Assembly: GCF_000717595.1 (NCBI RefSeq)
Contig: NZ_JNZO01000003.1
Span: 62,001 to 126,000 of the forward strand
Source of the DNA: Streptomyces flavochromogenes
GTDB lineage: Bacteria > Actinomycetota > Actinomycetes > Streptomycetales > Streptomycetaceae
Direction of reading: 5' to 3'
Length of the DNA stretch: 64,000 nucleotides
This document shows, one piece after another, positions 16,432-23,842 of this stretch; the stretch's first letter is position 1; every line of letters starts with the position of its first letter. The position numbers and the translations under genes were made by a program. Under the pieces are notes generated by a model that made no database searches, had not been told where the DNA came from, and saw only the letters and a program-made list of their open reading frames with translations.

Positions 16432-17820
16432 CTACGCCGCCTCCGCTCCTTCCTCCGCCCCCCGTCGCAGCCCCAGGTCCCTCAGCAGGGACGACGCCGC
16501 GCGGCGGCCCGAGGCCAGGGCGCCCTGGGCGGTGCTCGTCGCACGGTGGTCGCCGCAGACGTACAGGCCCGCGAGCAGGCGGACCGAGCGGTGCGCGTCG
16601 TGCGGTGGGGGCATCGAGGGGACCGCGTCCGGCGTGTGCCGCAGGGCCAGCAGCTCCCACTCGTCCGTCGACGTGCCGTACAGCGTCGCGAGGTGCTTGC
16701 GGACCCGCCGTTCCGTGTCGTCCGGCGGCGTTCCGAGCACCGTCGAGGTGATCAGCGTCCGGCCCTCCGGCGCCCGCCCCGGGTCCACCGCGCTCATCAC
16801 CGCCGTGTGGGACACCGGCCCGCCCGGGTCCGCCTCCAGGAGCAGCGTCGGGTCCGCCGTCGGCGCCACAGGCGCCGTGTGGTGCAGCACGGTCACGGAG
16901 TGGAAGGCCGGCCGGCGCAGGCCGGGCAGCAGCTCGGCGGCCGTCCGCGCCCCCGTCGCGAGGACGACCGACCGGCACCGGAACACCCCGTGCTCCGCCG
17001 TCGTCACCCGCGAGATCGACGCCTCCGTCACCCGGACCCCCGTCCGGACCGTGCCCGGCGGCAGCGTCGCCGCGAGCAGCTCCGGGAGCGCGGCCGCCCC
17101 GCCCTCGGGCACCGCGAGCCGGCCCCGGGCGAAGGCGCGCAGGGCCAGGTCCGCGCGGCGGCTCGACATGCCGAGGTCGGGGTCGCCGAGGAGCGCCGCG
17201 AGCAGCGGCCGCAGCACGCCCTGGACGGTCCTGGCGGGCAGCCGCGCGGTCAGCGCCTCGCGCGCGGTCCGCTCGGGGCGGGCCAGGATGCGCTGCGTCG
17301 GGGTCGCCGCGAGCCGGACGAGGGACGCGCCGAGCCGCGCCTGGTCGAGCGAGGCGGCCGGATGACGGGGGGCGCTCGCGAGGGCGCGCGCCACGCTGAA
17401 CGCTCCCCCCACGCTCCGGTGCCCCGCGCTCCGGGGCACGCCGGCCGTCCGGCGCGGGTGGGGGGCGCCCCACCGCGCGTACCGGCCGTCGCTGTGCACG
17501 AGCACCCCCGGGGCGAACGGCCGCAGCACCAGGCCGTCGAGCCCCGGGACGGCCCGGAGTTCCTCGTACGACAGGGTGAGCAGCGGTCCCACCCGGTCGA
17601 GCAGGAAGCCGTCGACGGCCTCGGTCGCCATTCGGCCCCCGACGCGGGGTTCCGCCTCCAGGACGCTCACGGAGAGCCCGGCGTCGGTCAGCCGGCGGGC
17701 CGCGGCGAGTCCCGCGACCCCGGCTCCCACGATGACGACGTCGACGGTCTGCGTGATGCCGTGGTCGACGTCGACGTTCGTACGCTGTGCGGTCCTTGCG
17801 CTGTCTGCGCTGTTGAGCAC
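16432..17820 (-). CDS. FAD-dependent amine oxidase/phytoene-desaturase-like oxidoreductase
   Basis: A 462-residue flavoprotein. The N-terminal Rossmann motif VDVVIVGAGVAGLAAARRL, followed by VLEAEPRVGGRMATE, is the FAD-binding fingerprint of the amine oxidase/protoporphyrinogen oxidase/phytoene desaturase clan. The C-terminal FAD contact is LYVCGDHRATSTAQGALASGRRAA. There is no signal peptide and no membrane segment. Substrate is unknown; no carotenoid or haem genes adjoin. It may share transcription with the epimerase gene that starts upstream at 18927, but a gap of about 185 bp separates them, so independent transcription is equally possible. Confidence 0.88.
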   Translation of the reverse strand: MLNSADSARTAQRTNVDVDHGITQTVDVVIVGAGVAGLAAARRLTDAGLSVSVLEAEPRVGGRMATEAVDGFLLDRVGPLLTLSYEELRAVPGLDGLVLRPFAPGVLVHSDGRYARWGAPHPRRTAGVPRSAGHRSVGGAFSVARALASAPRHPAASLDQARLGASLVRLAATPTQRILARPERTAREALTARLPARTVQGVLRPLLAALLGDPDLGMSSRRADLALRAFARGRLAVPEGGAAALPELLAATLPPGTVRTGVRVTEASISRVTTAEHGVFRCRSVVLATGARTAAELLPGLRRPAFHSVTVLHHTAPVAPTADPTLLLEADPGGPVSHTAVMSAVDPGRAPEGRTLITSTVLGTPPDDTERRVRKHLATLYGTSTDEWELLALRHTPDAVPSMPPPHDAHRSVRLLAGLYVCGDHRATSTAQGALASGRRAASSLLRDLGLRRGAEEGAEAA

Positions 17821-18006
17821 GTGCCCCTCCCCAGGTCGGCGCGGCCGGTGGGAGGCCTATGCCCCCAACGAGCCTCCGGAATGCCCGAGTTCGCCGTTCT
17901 CGTCGAGCCTAGGCAGCGCTCCCACGGGTGCCAGCCGCGCGCACCGGGGTGCGTGCGGCACGGGGGAGCACGGAGGGGGAGCGAAGGAGGGGAAGGGGTG
18001 CGGGGT

Positions 18007-18927
18007 TCAGCGCGCGGCCGCCCTGATCGAGTCGTCGATCGTCGGGAACGCGAAGTCGAATCCGGTCTCCAGCAGCCGCCCCGGCAGCACCCGCTGACTC
18101 CCCAGCACATCCTGTGCGAAGTCCCCGAGCACCACCTTCAGCGCGGGCGCGGGCACCGTGAAGACGGTCGGCCGGCGCAGTACCCGGCCCATCGCCGCCG
18201 TCACCTCGCGGTTGGTGACGGGGTCGGGGGCGGTCAGGTTCACCGGGCCCGAGAGCGTCGGGGTGTCGACGAGATGGCGCAGGGCGGCCACCTCGTCGTG
18301 GAGGGAGATGAACGACCAGTACTGGCGGCCGTCGCCCATCCGTCCGCCGAGTCCGGCCCGGAAGAGCGGGAACAGCCGGCCCCACGCCCCTCCCTCACGC
18401 GCCACCACCAGGCCGGTACGGGCGTAGGCGACTCGGATGCCGGCCTCCTCGGCGGGTGCCGCGGCGGCCTCCCACTCCACGCAGACCTCGGGCAGGAATC
18501 CCGTGCCCGCCGGGGCGCTCTCGTCGACCGCGCGGCTGCCGGTGTCCCCGTACCAGCCGAGCGCGGTGCCGCACACCAGGCTCTCCGGCGGCTCCGCGAG
18601 GGAGGCGAGGGCCTGGGAGATCGCCGTCGTGCCGAGTACGCGGCTGTCGCGGATCTCCTGCTTGTACGCGTCGTTCCAGCGGCGCTCGCCGACCCCGGCG
18701 CCCGCCAGGTGCACGACGGAGTCCACGCCGACGAGTCCGGCGGCGTCCACGTACAGCCGTTTCGGGTCCCACTCGACCTCGTCGGCGGTCCGGGCGGGCC
18801 GGCGGACGAGCCGGACGACGTCATGGCCGTCGGCGCGCAGGGAGTGGACGAGGGCGGAGCCGATGAGGCCCGAGGCACCGGTGACGGCGACGCGCTTGCG
18901 AGGGGCGGAACGCTGCATGGGCACCAT
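18007..18927 (-). CDS. TIGR01777 family epimerase (YfcH/SulA-like SDR)
   Basis: About 306 residues from the ATG at 18927, where GGAGG is well spaced; a second ATG at 18918 is possible. The extended-SDR fold opens with RVAVTGASGLIGSALVHSLRADGHDV. Family marks are VDSVVHLAGAGVGERRW, LGWYGDTGSR (the YxxxK position is replaced by the family's own YGD motif), and the DUF1731-type C-terminus FTVPAPALKVVLGD. An orthologue (Rv2216) lies beside lipB in M. tuberculosis. The substrate is not known; it probably acts on a nucleotide sugar or related compound. Confidence 0.9.
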   Translation of the reverse strand: MVPMQRSAPRKRVAVTGASGLIGSALVHSLRADGHDVVRLVRRPARTADEVEWDPKRLYVDAAGLVGVDSVVHLAGAGVGERRWNDAYKQEIRDSRVLGTTAISQALASLAEPPESLVCGTALGWYGDTGSRAVDESAPAGTGFLPEVCVEWEAAAAPAEEAGIRVAYARTGLVVAREGGAWGRLFPLFRAGLGGRMGDGRQYWSFISLHDEVAALRHLVDTPTLSGPVNLTAPDPVTNREVTAAMGRVLRRPTVFTVPAPALKVVLGDFAQDVLGSQRVLPGRLLETGFDFAFPTIDDSIRAAAR

Positions 18928-18965
18928 CCTGCCCTCCCGGACGGGCGCGTGGCACAGTGGCGGTC

Positions 18966-19469
18966 ATGATCGTGCCGGAGACGCTGATACGTACCGCCGA
19001 ACGTGCGGACGAGGCCGCCCTCGCCGCGCTCGACCGGGCCGCCTGGTCGACCCTGCACGCGGTGCTGCCCGCCCCGGTGCCGCCGTACGAGCCGTTCTTC
19101 GACGACCGCCATCTGCCCGGGGACTACCTCCTCGCCGTGCGCGAAGACGTGATCGCCGGCTACATCCGGGTGGTGCCGCCGACCCCGCTCGCCGCCACCG
19201 CCCATGTGCGGCAGATCCAGGGTCTCGTGGTCGCCGAGGCCGCGCGCGGGCACGGCGTGGCGCGGGCGCTGCTGCGGGCCGCCATGGAGAAGGCCCGGGC
19301 GGACGGCGCCGTACGCATGACGCTGCGGGTGCTCGGGCACAACGCCCCGGCCCGCGCGCTCTACGCCTCCGAGGGCTTCGCGGTGGAGGGCGTGCTGCCG
19401 GGGGAGCTGTTCCTGGCCGGAGCGTATGTGGACGACGTCCTCATGGGCCGGTCGCTGACCCTCCGCTGA
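18966..19469 (+). CDS. GNAT family N-acetyltransferase
   Basis: About 167 residues from the ATG at 18966 (GTG at 18957 is an alternative). The acetyl-CoA loop is seen as IQGLVVAEAARGHGVARALLRAA, matching the Q/RxxGxG/A motif, and the late RVLGHNAPARALYASEGFAVEGV is the usual N-x-x-A-x-x-x-Y segment with the general-acid tyrosine. The acceptor substrate is not evident. Its 3' end overlaps the convergent TetR gene by 29 bp. Confidence 0.88.
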   Translation: MIVPETLIRTAERADEAALAALDRAAWSTLHAVLPAPVPPYEPFFDDRHLPGDYLLAVREDVIAGYIRVVPPTPLAATAHVRQIQGLVVAEAARGHGVARALLRAAMEKARADGAVRMTLRVLGHNAPARALYASEGFAVEGVLPGELFLAGAYVDDVLMGRSLTLR

Positions 19470-20166
19470 CGTCCGGGTTCAGCAGCCGCATCCCGCCCAT
19501 CAGTTCGCGCAGGCACCGGACCGCGAGCTCGGCCGGGGCGCCCTCGCCCCGTACCGGCGCGTCCGTCTCGGCCCAGCTCTCCAGGGCGATCCGGATCGCG
19601 TCCGTGGCCGCCGCGGCCGCGAGCCGTACCTCCAGCGGGTCCGCGCCCGGACCGGCGAGGCCGGCGACGACCTCGCGCAGTCTCTCCTCCGACTCCTGGT
19701 TGACCCGGTACCAGACGGCCCGCAGCGCCAGGTCCTCGGCGGCCGCGCGCAGCAGGCCGCGCGTCCAGCGCAGCCCTTCCTCGGCCGCCGCGTCCGCGGG
19801 GGTCAGGGAGGCGGCGATCGAGCGTTCCAGGGCCTCGGGCAGCCCCGGGCCCGGTTCCGAAGCGCCCCCTGCGGCCCCTCCGCGGCCCGCGGCCGGCGCG
19901 GCCGTCGCGGCGAGGAGTTCGCGCCAGCGGTCGCCGCCGCCGGCGAGGAGCGGGGCCACGGCGTCCTGCTTGGAGCGGAAGTACCGGTAGAAGGTGCGCA
20001 GCGCGACCCCGGCCCGCAGGGCGATGTCCTCGGCCGTGGTGCCGTCGGGGCCGTGCTCGGTGAAGAGCTCGGCGGCGGCGCGCGCGATGTCCAGCTGGGT
20101 CGCGGCCTTGCGGCGCTCCGTCAGCGTCCGGGTGGGGGGCGTGGCGCCCTCGGGCTTGGTGCTCAC
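19441..20166 (-). CDS. TetR family transcriptional regulator
   Basis: About 241 residues from the GTG at 20166. The N-terminal helix-turn-helix is typical: ATQLDIARAAAELFTEHGPDGTTAEDIALRAGVALRTFYRYFRSK. The C-terminal half is the ligand-binding helical bundle, with a Gly/Ala-rich loop around residue 105. It is divergent from the SDR gene starting at 20319, and the gap contains two palindromes suitable as operators. It probably represses the SDR gene and itself. No ribosome binding site is evident, so the mRNA may be leaderless. Confidence 0.9.
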   Translation of the reverse strand: MSTKPEGATPPTRTLTERRKAATQLDIARAAAELFTEHGPDGTTAEDIALRAGVALRTFYRYFRSKQDAVAPLLAGGGDRWRELLAATAAPAAGRGGAAGGASEPGPGLPEALERSIAASLTPADAAAEEGLRWTRGLLRAAAEDLALRAVWYRVNQESEERLREVVAGLAGPGADPLEVRLAAAAATDAIRIALESWAETDAPVRGEGAPAELAVRCLRELMGGMRLLNPDVSGGSATGP

Positions 20167-20198
20167 CGTACGAAGCGTACGCCCGCGCCTGCCGGTGG

Positions 20199-20230
20199 TG
20201 CACATTGTGCAGCTATGGCAAAACGTGCCA
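20199..20230. promoter_or_regulatory. TetR operator candidates (two adjacent palindromes)
   Basis: TGCACATTGTGCA (20199-20211) is a perfect 13-bp dyad, followed after four bases by TGGCAAAACGTGCCA (20216-20230), with perfect 5-bp arms. Both lie in the 152-bp TetR/SDR divergent gap, close to the likely promoters. Binding by the neighbouring TetR protein is inferred. Confidence 0.5.
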
Positions 20231-20318
20231 CTTGGGCGTACGGTGGCGGCATCCCCCGGGAACCTCCGACGTCCCGGAAGCAGGATTCCCGGAAGCTCGA
20301 CATCGAGAGGTTGCCGCC

Positions 20319-21113
20319 ATGAACCAGCTGACCCGTTACGAAGGACGCCGCGCTCTGATCACCGGCGGCGGCTCCGGCATCGGCCAGGCCACCGTCCTGC
20401 GCGTGCTCGCCGAGGGCGGCCGGGTCGTCGCCGCCGACATCAGCGAGGACGGCCTCAAGGACACCGTCGCCAAGGCAGGCGACGCCGCCGACCGCCTCAC
20501 CACCGTCGTCCTGAACGTCGCCGACGAGGCCTCCGTACGGGCCGGTGTGGCCGCCGCCGTCGAGGCGCTCGGCGGCCTGGACGTCCTGGTCAACGCGGCC
20601 GGCATCCTGCGCTCCTCGCACACCCACGAGACGAGCCTCGACTCCTTCGAGCAGGTGATACGGATCAACCTCACCGGCACGTTCCTGATGATCCGTGAGT
20701 CGATCCCCGCGCTCCTGGAGGGCGACGGCTCCGCCGTCGTGAACTTCTCCTCCACCTCCGCGATGTTCGCGCACCCCTACATGGCGGCCTACGCGGCCAG
20801 CAAGGGCGGCATCCAGTCCATGACCCACGCGCTCGCCGCCGAGTACGCCAAGCAGGGCATCCGCTTCACCGCCGTCCAGCCCGGCTCCATCTCCTCCGGC
20901 ATGACCGACGGCACCGGCGCCAGCCGTCAGAGCGTCGGCCCGGGCATCCCCGAGGACGCCGACTGGTCCCTCTTCGGGAAGCTCGCCCCCGCCCTGGGCC
21001 AGGGCTTCGCCGGCCCCGAGACCGTCGCGGGAGTCGTCGCGATGCTCGCGTCCGAGGACGGGAAGTTCATCACCGGCACCGAGGTCCGCATCGACGGCGG
21101 CACACACTTCTGA
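20319..21113 (+). CDS. SDR family NAD(P)-dependent oxidoreductase
   Basis: A 264-residue classical short-chain dehydrogenase. GRRALITGGGSGIGQATVLRVL is the TGxxxGxG cofactor site, with an Asp in AADIS after beta-2 favouring NAD over NADP. NAAG is present in VLVNAAGILR, the catalytic Ser is in VVNFSSTSAM, and the YxxxK pair is in YAASKGGI. The C-terminus ends in EVRIDGGTHF as in 3-hydroxyacyl or steroid dehydrogenases. Expression is probably controlled by the divergent TetR protein. Substrate unknown. Confidence 0.92.
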   Translation: MNQLTRYEGRRALITGGGSGIGQATVLRVLAEGGRVVAADISEDGLKDTVAKAGDAADRLTTVVLNVADEASVRAGVAAAVEALGGLDVLVNAAGILRSSHTHETSLDSFEQVIRINLTGTFLMIRESIPALLEGDGSAVVNFSSTSAMFAHPYMAAYAASKGGIQSMTHALAAEYAKQGIRFTAVQPGSISSGMTDGTGASRQSVGPGIPEDADWSLFGKLAPALGQGFAGPETVAGVVAMLASEDGKFITGTEVRIDGGTHF

Positions 21114-21168
21114 GCGACGAGTTCCGAGTACGACGTCCGAGCACGTCGCCCGAGCGGCGACGGCGTCC

Positions 21169-21241
21169 CCGATCGGCGGCTGCCCGCGGCCCGCAGACCG
21201 CCGATCGGCACCGGATCCCGGGGGCCTTCTCCCGGGATCCG
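21169..21241. terminator. Tandem hairpins between convergent genes
   Basis: CCGATCGGCGG (21169-21179) pairs with CCGCCGATCGG (21198-21208), and CGGATCCCGGG (21212-21222) pairs with CCCGGGATCCG (21231-21241). Each has an 11-bp perfect stem. They sit between the SDR gene (ends 21113) and the DUF4240 gene (ends 21244), so together they can terminate both. Confidence 0.75.
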
Positions 21242-21243
21242 CG

Positions 21244-21765
21244 CTACACCGTCCCGAAGCGCTCCCACAGCCGGGGGAAGCGGGTCGCGAGGACCTTGTC
21301 GTCCTCCAGGTCGAACGGGGCTCCCAACGGCTCCCCGCCCGGCATCGGAATGCCCAGGTCCGGGGTCTCGGCGCCGGTCAGCTGCTCGTACGCCTCGTCC
21401 GCCGCGAAACCGATCTCCTCGCCGTCCCCGTCGATCTCCACGTCGAAGTCGCCGAGCAGTTCCGCGAGCGCGTCGGGATCGTGCACCGCGCCCTCGTACA
21501 CCTCCCGGCCCTGACCGATGAGCCAGCAGCGGAACGAATCGAAGGTCTCGTCGCCGGCCCCGTCGAACAGCACCGCCGCCGCGCCCCAGAGATCCCAGAG
21601 ATACGCGCGGTTGTAGCGAGCCTCGAAATGGCGTGCGTAGTCGAGCACGGAGTCGGGGTCCAGCCGGGTCAGCCGTTCCACGAGCAGGTCGGCCTGTTCC
21701 TCGGGGTCGCCCTCGGCGTCCTCGCGGCTGGCGTCGATGATCTCCCAGAACTCCGTCTCGTCCAT
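21244..21765 (-). CDS. DUF4240 domain protein
   Basis: A 173-residue acidic protein starting MDETEFWEIIDASREDAEGD, the hallmark N-terminus of the DUF4240 family, followed by LLVERLTRLDPDSVLDYARHF and YLWDLWGAAAVLFDGAGDE. It is cytoplasmic with no catalytic motif I recognise. DUF4240 proteins are common in Streptomyces and resemble immunity or SMI-like proteins in composition, but no toxin gene adjoins here. The gene is divergent from the SDR gene at 21865. Confidence 0.88.
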   Translation of the reverse strand: MDETEFWEIIDASREDAEGDPEEQADLLVERLTRLDPDSVLDYARHFEARYNRAYLWDLWGAAAVLFDGAGDETFDSFRCWLIGQGREVYEGAVHDPDALAELLGDFDVEIDGDGEEIGFAADEAYEQLTGAETPDLGIPMPGGEPLGAPFDLEDDKVLATRFPRLWERFGTV

Positions 21766-21864
21766 CACGGGACCAGCATCCTGGTTCGGGGGGTGCGACG
21801 CACCCGGAAAGCCCGAAATGAATCCGGACAGAAGGTGTCGTACTTTCCTGCGAGTCTGGTGCGC

Positions 21865-22839
21865 ATGACGACGGAGACGAACCAGACGGACCAGACGGAC
21901 CAGACGGACCAGAGTGACGAGACGAACCGGACGAAGAGCCTGCGCGGACGGATCTGCCTGGTCGCCGGGGCGACCCGGGGCGCCGGACGTGGCATCGCCG
22001 TCGAGCTCGGCGCGGCCGGGGCCACGGTGTACGTCACCGGGCGGACCACCCGCGCGAAGCTCAGCGAGGTCGGCCGGGCCACCGAGACCATCGAGGAGAC
22101 CGCCGAACTGGTGACGGCCGCCGGCGGCGAGGGCATCGCCGTCCCCACCGACCACCTGGAGGTCGAGCAGGTGAAGGCGCTGGTCGACCGGATCGACCGG
22201 GAGCGCGGGCGGCTCGATGTCCTCGTGAACGACGTGTGGGGCGGCGAGCACCTCCTGGTCTTCGGCAAGAAGACCTGGGAGAACGACCTCACCGACGGCC
22301 TGCGGATGCTGGAACTCGGGGTGCGGACGCACGCCATCACCTCCCACACGGCGATCCCGCTGCTCATCCGGAACCGGGGCGGCCTCGTCGTCGAGGTCAC
22401 CGACGGCACGTCCGCGTACAACGGCACGCGCTACCGCGAGAACCTCTTCTACGACCTCGCCAAGAACGCCCCGATCCGGATGGCCTTCGGCCTCGGCGAG
22501 GAACTCGCGGAGTACGGCGGCACCGCGGTCTCCGTCACCCCCGGCTGGCTCAGGTCCGAGCAGATGCTCACCGCGTTCGGAGTCACCGAGGAGAACTGGC
22601 GCGACGCCGTCGAGAAGATCCCCGGCTTCGCGATCGCCGAGTCCCCGGTCTACGTGGGGAGGGCGGTCGCCGCGCTCGCCGCCGACCCCGACCGGCACCG
22701 CTGGAACGGCCGGTCGCTGTCGAGCGGTCAGCTCGCGGGGGAGTACGGCTTCACCGACGCGGACGGCTCACGGCCGGACGCCTGGGGCTTCATGCTCGCC
22801 GACGAGAAGGGCAGCCCGGACGTGAACGACTACCGGTGA
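21865..22839 (+). CDS. SDR family oxidoreductase with repeat-bearing N-terminus
   Basis: A 324-residue SDR. After a polar leader with TDQ repeats it has RICLVAGATRGAGRGIAVEL (the cofactor loop, in the GATRGAGRG form) and YVTGRTTR, whose arginines suggest NADP. The usual NNAG is replaced by LVNDVWGGEH, and the catalytic Tyr/Lys region reads YNGTRYRENLFYDLAKNAPI, as in DHRS1-like SDRs. Substrate is unknown. The leader is encoded by a 9-bp tandem repeat. The convergent WYL regulator ends 3 bp after this stop. Confidence 0.88.
   Translation: MTTETNQTDQTDQTDQSDETNRTKSLRGRICLVAGATRGAGRGIAVELGAAGATVYVTGRTTRAKLSEVGRATETIEETAELVTAAGGEGIAVPTDHLEVEQVKALVDRIDRERGRLDVLVNDVWGGEHLLVFGKKTWENDLTDGLRMLELGVRTHAITSHTAIPLLIRNRGGLVVEVTDGTSAYNGTRYRENLFYDLAKNAPIRMAFGLGEELAEYGGTAVSVTPGWLRSEQMLTAFGVTEENWRDAVEKIPGFAIAESPVYVGRAVAALAADPDRHRWNGRSLSSGQLAGEYGFTDADGSRPDAWGFMLADEKGSPDVNDYR
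21881..21913 (+). repeat. 9-bp tandem repeat inside SDR coding start
   Basis: ACCAGACGG is repeated three times exactly, followed by a partial fourth copy (ACCAGAGTG). It encodes successive Thr-Asp-Gln triplets in the N-terminal leader of the SDR. Because the unit is nine bases, copy-number change would keep the frame. Confidence 0.8.
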
Positions 22840-22842
22840 CCC

Positions 22843-23802
22843 TCACGCGTACCGCGAGGCCATCGCGCGGGCGGCCGCTCCGAAGCGCTCCCGCAAGGCG
22901 GCCGGGGCGAGCACCTCGGCCTCCGGGCCGAGCGTGAGCAGCTGGGAGAAGGCGACCTCCTCGCTCTCCACGAGGAGGACCACCCGGAGCCCGCCCTCCT
23001 CGGTGACCGCCGCCGCCAGCGCCTCCTCGGCCGCCGCGCGATCCGTCACGTACGGCAGTCTGCGGGCCCCCGCCTCCGTGAGGCGTACGACGATCTCGGC
23101 GCGCAGGATCGACCGGGCGAACTCGGCCGCGCGCTCGGCCCAGAAGGCGGACAGGTCGAAGCTCTCGTCCCGGTCGAACCGCTCCACGGCGAGGGCGACG
23201 GAGGCGAAGCGGTCCACCCGGTAGGTGCGGAACGCCGTGCCGGACCGCGCGCACAGGTACCAGACGCCCGCCTTCAGGACGAGGCCGTACGGGGCGAGCT
23301 CGCGCTCCACCTCACGGTCTCCGCGCCGGTAGCGGGCCGAGACCATCCGGTCGTCCCAGACCGCCTCCGCGATCGGCGGCAGCAGCTCGGGGGTCTCCGG
23401 CTCCTGGTACCAGCCCGGGGCGTCGAGCAGAAATCGCTGCGCCACCGAGTCCGGGGCGTCCCGCAGCGACGGCAGCAGCGCCGCGGACACCTTCAGCCGG
23501 GCCGCCGAGGCCGCGTCCTCCAGGCCCATGTCCCGCAGCGCGCCGGGCAGTCCGGACAGGAACAGCGCCTCGGCCTCGCCGCGCGCCAGGCCCGTGAGCC
23601 GGGTGCGGTAGCCGCCGACGAGCCGGTACCCACCGGCCCTGCCCCGGTCCGCATACACCGGAACCCCCGCCTCCGAGAGGGCGAGGGCATCGCGGGTGAT
23701 GGTGCGCTCCGACACCTCCAGCTCGGCGGCGAGTTCGGCCGCCGTCATCGAAGGACGGGACTGGAGGAGAAGGACCATCTTGATCAGCCGGGCGGCGCGC
23801 AT
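22843..23802 (-). CDS. WYL-domain (YafY-type) transcriptional regulator
   Basis: A 319-residue protein with an N-terminal HTH_11 domain (RLIKMVLLLQSRPSMTAAELAAELEVSERTITRDALAL) and a central WYL domain in which KAGVWYLCARSGTAFRTYRVDRF carries the WYL-like triad and the RxYRVDR motif. The C-terminal WCX-like part has GLRVVLLVESEEVAFSQLLTLGPEAEVL. WYL proteins sense single-stranded nucleic acid or other ligands; some regulate defence or DNA-damage genes. No defence gene lies alongside, and the target is unknown. PafB and PafC are WYL proteins, but this one has the YafY layout. Confidence 0.9.
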   Translation of the reverse strand: MRAARLIKMVLLLQSRPSMTAAELAAELEVSERTITRDALALSEAGVPVYADRGRAGGYRLVGGYRTRLTGLARGEAEALFLSGLPGALRDMGLEDAASAARLKVSAALLPSLRDAPDSVAQRFLLDAPGWYQEPETPELLPPIAEAVWDDRMVSARYRRGDREVERELAPYGLVLKAGVWYLCARSGTAFRTYRVDRFASVALAVERFDRDESFDLSAFWAERAAEFARSILRAEIVVRLTEAGARRLPYVTDRAAAEEALAAAVTEEGGLRVVLLVESEEVAFSQLLTLGPEAEVLAPAALRERFGAAARAMASRYA

Positions 23803-23842
23803 GAACCCATCATGCGCGCCCGCACCGACGACCGGGCAGGGC

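Noticed and set aside
22843..23802. WYL regulator as PafB or PafC acting on the 6577 promoter
   Set aside because: PafB and PafC are normally a tandem pair beside the proteasome genes; this is a single YafY-type protein elsewhere.
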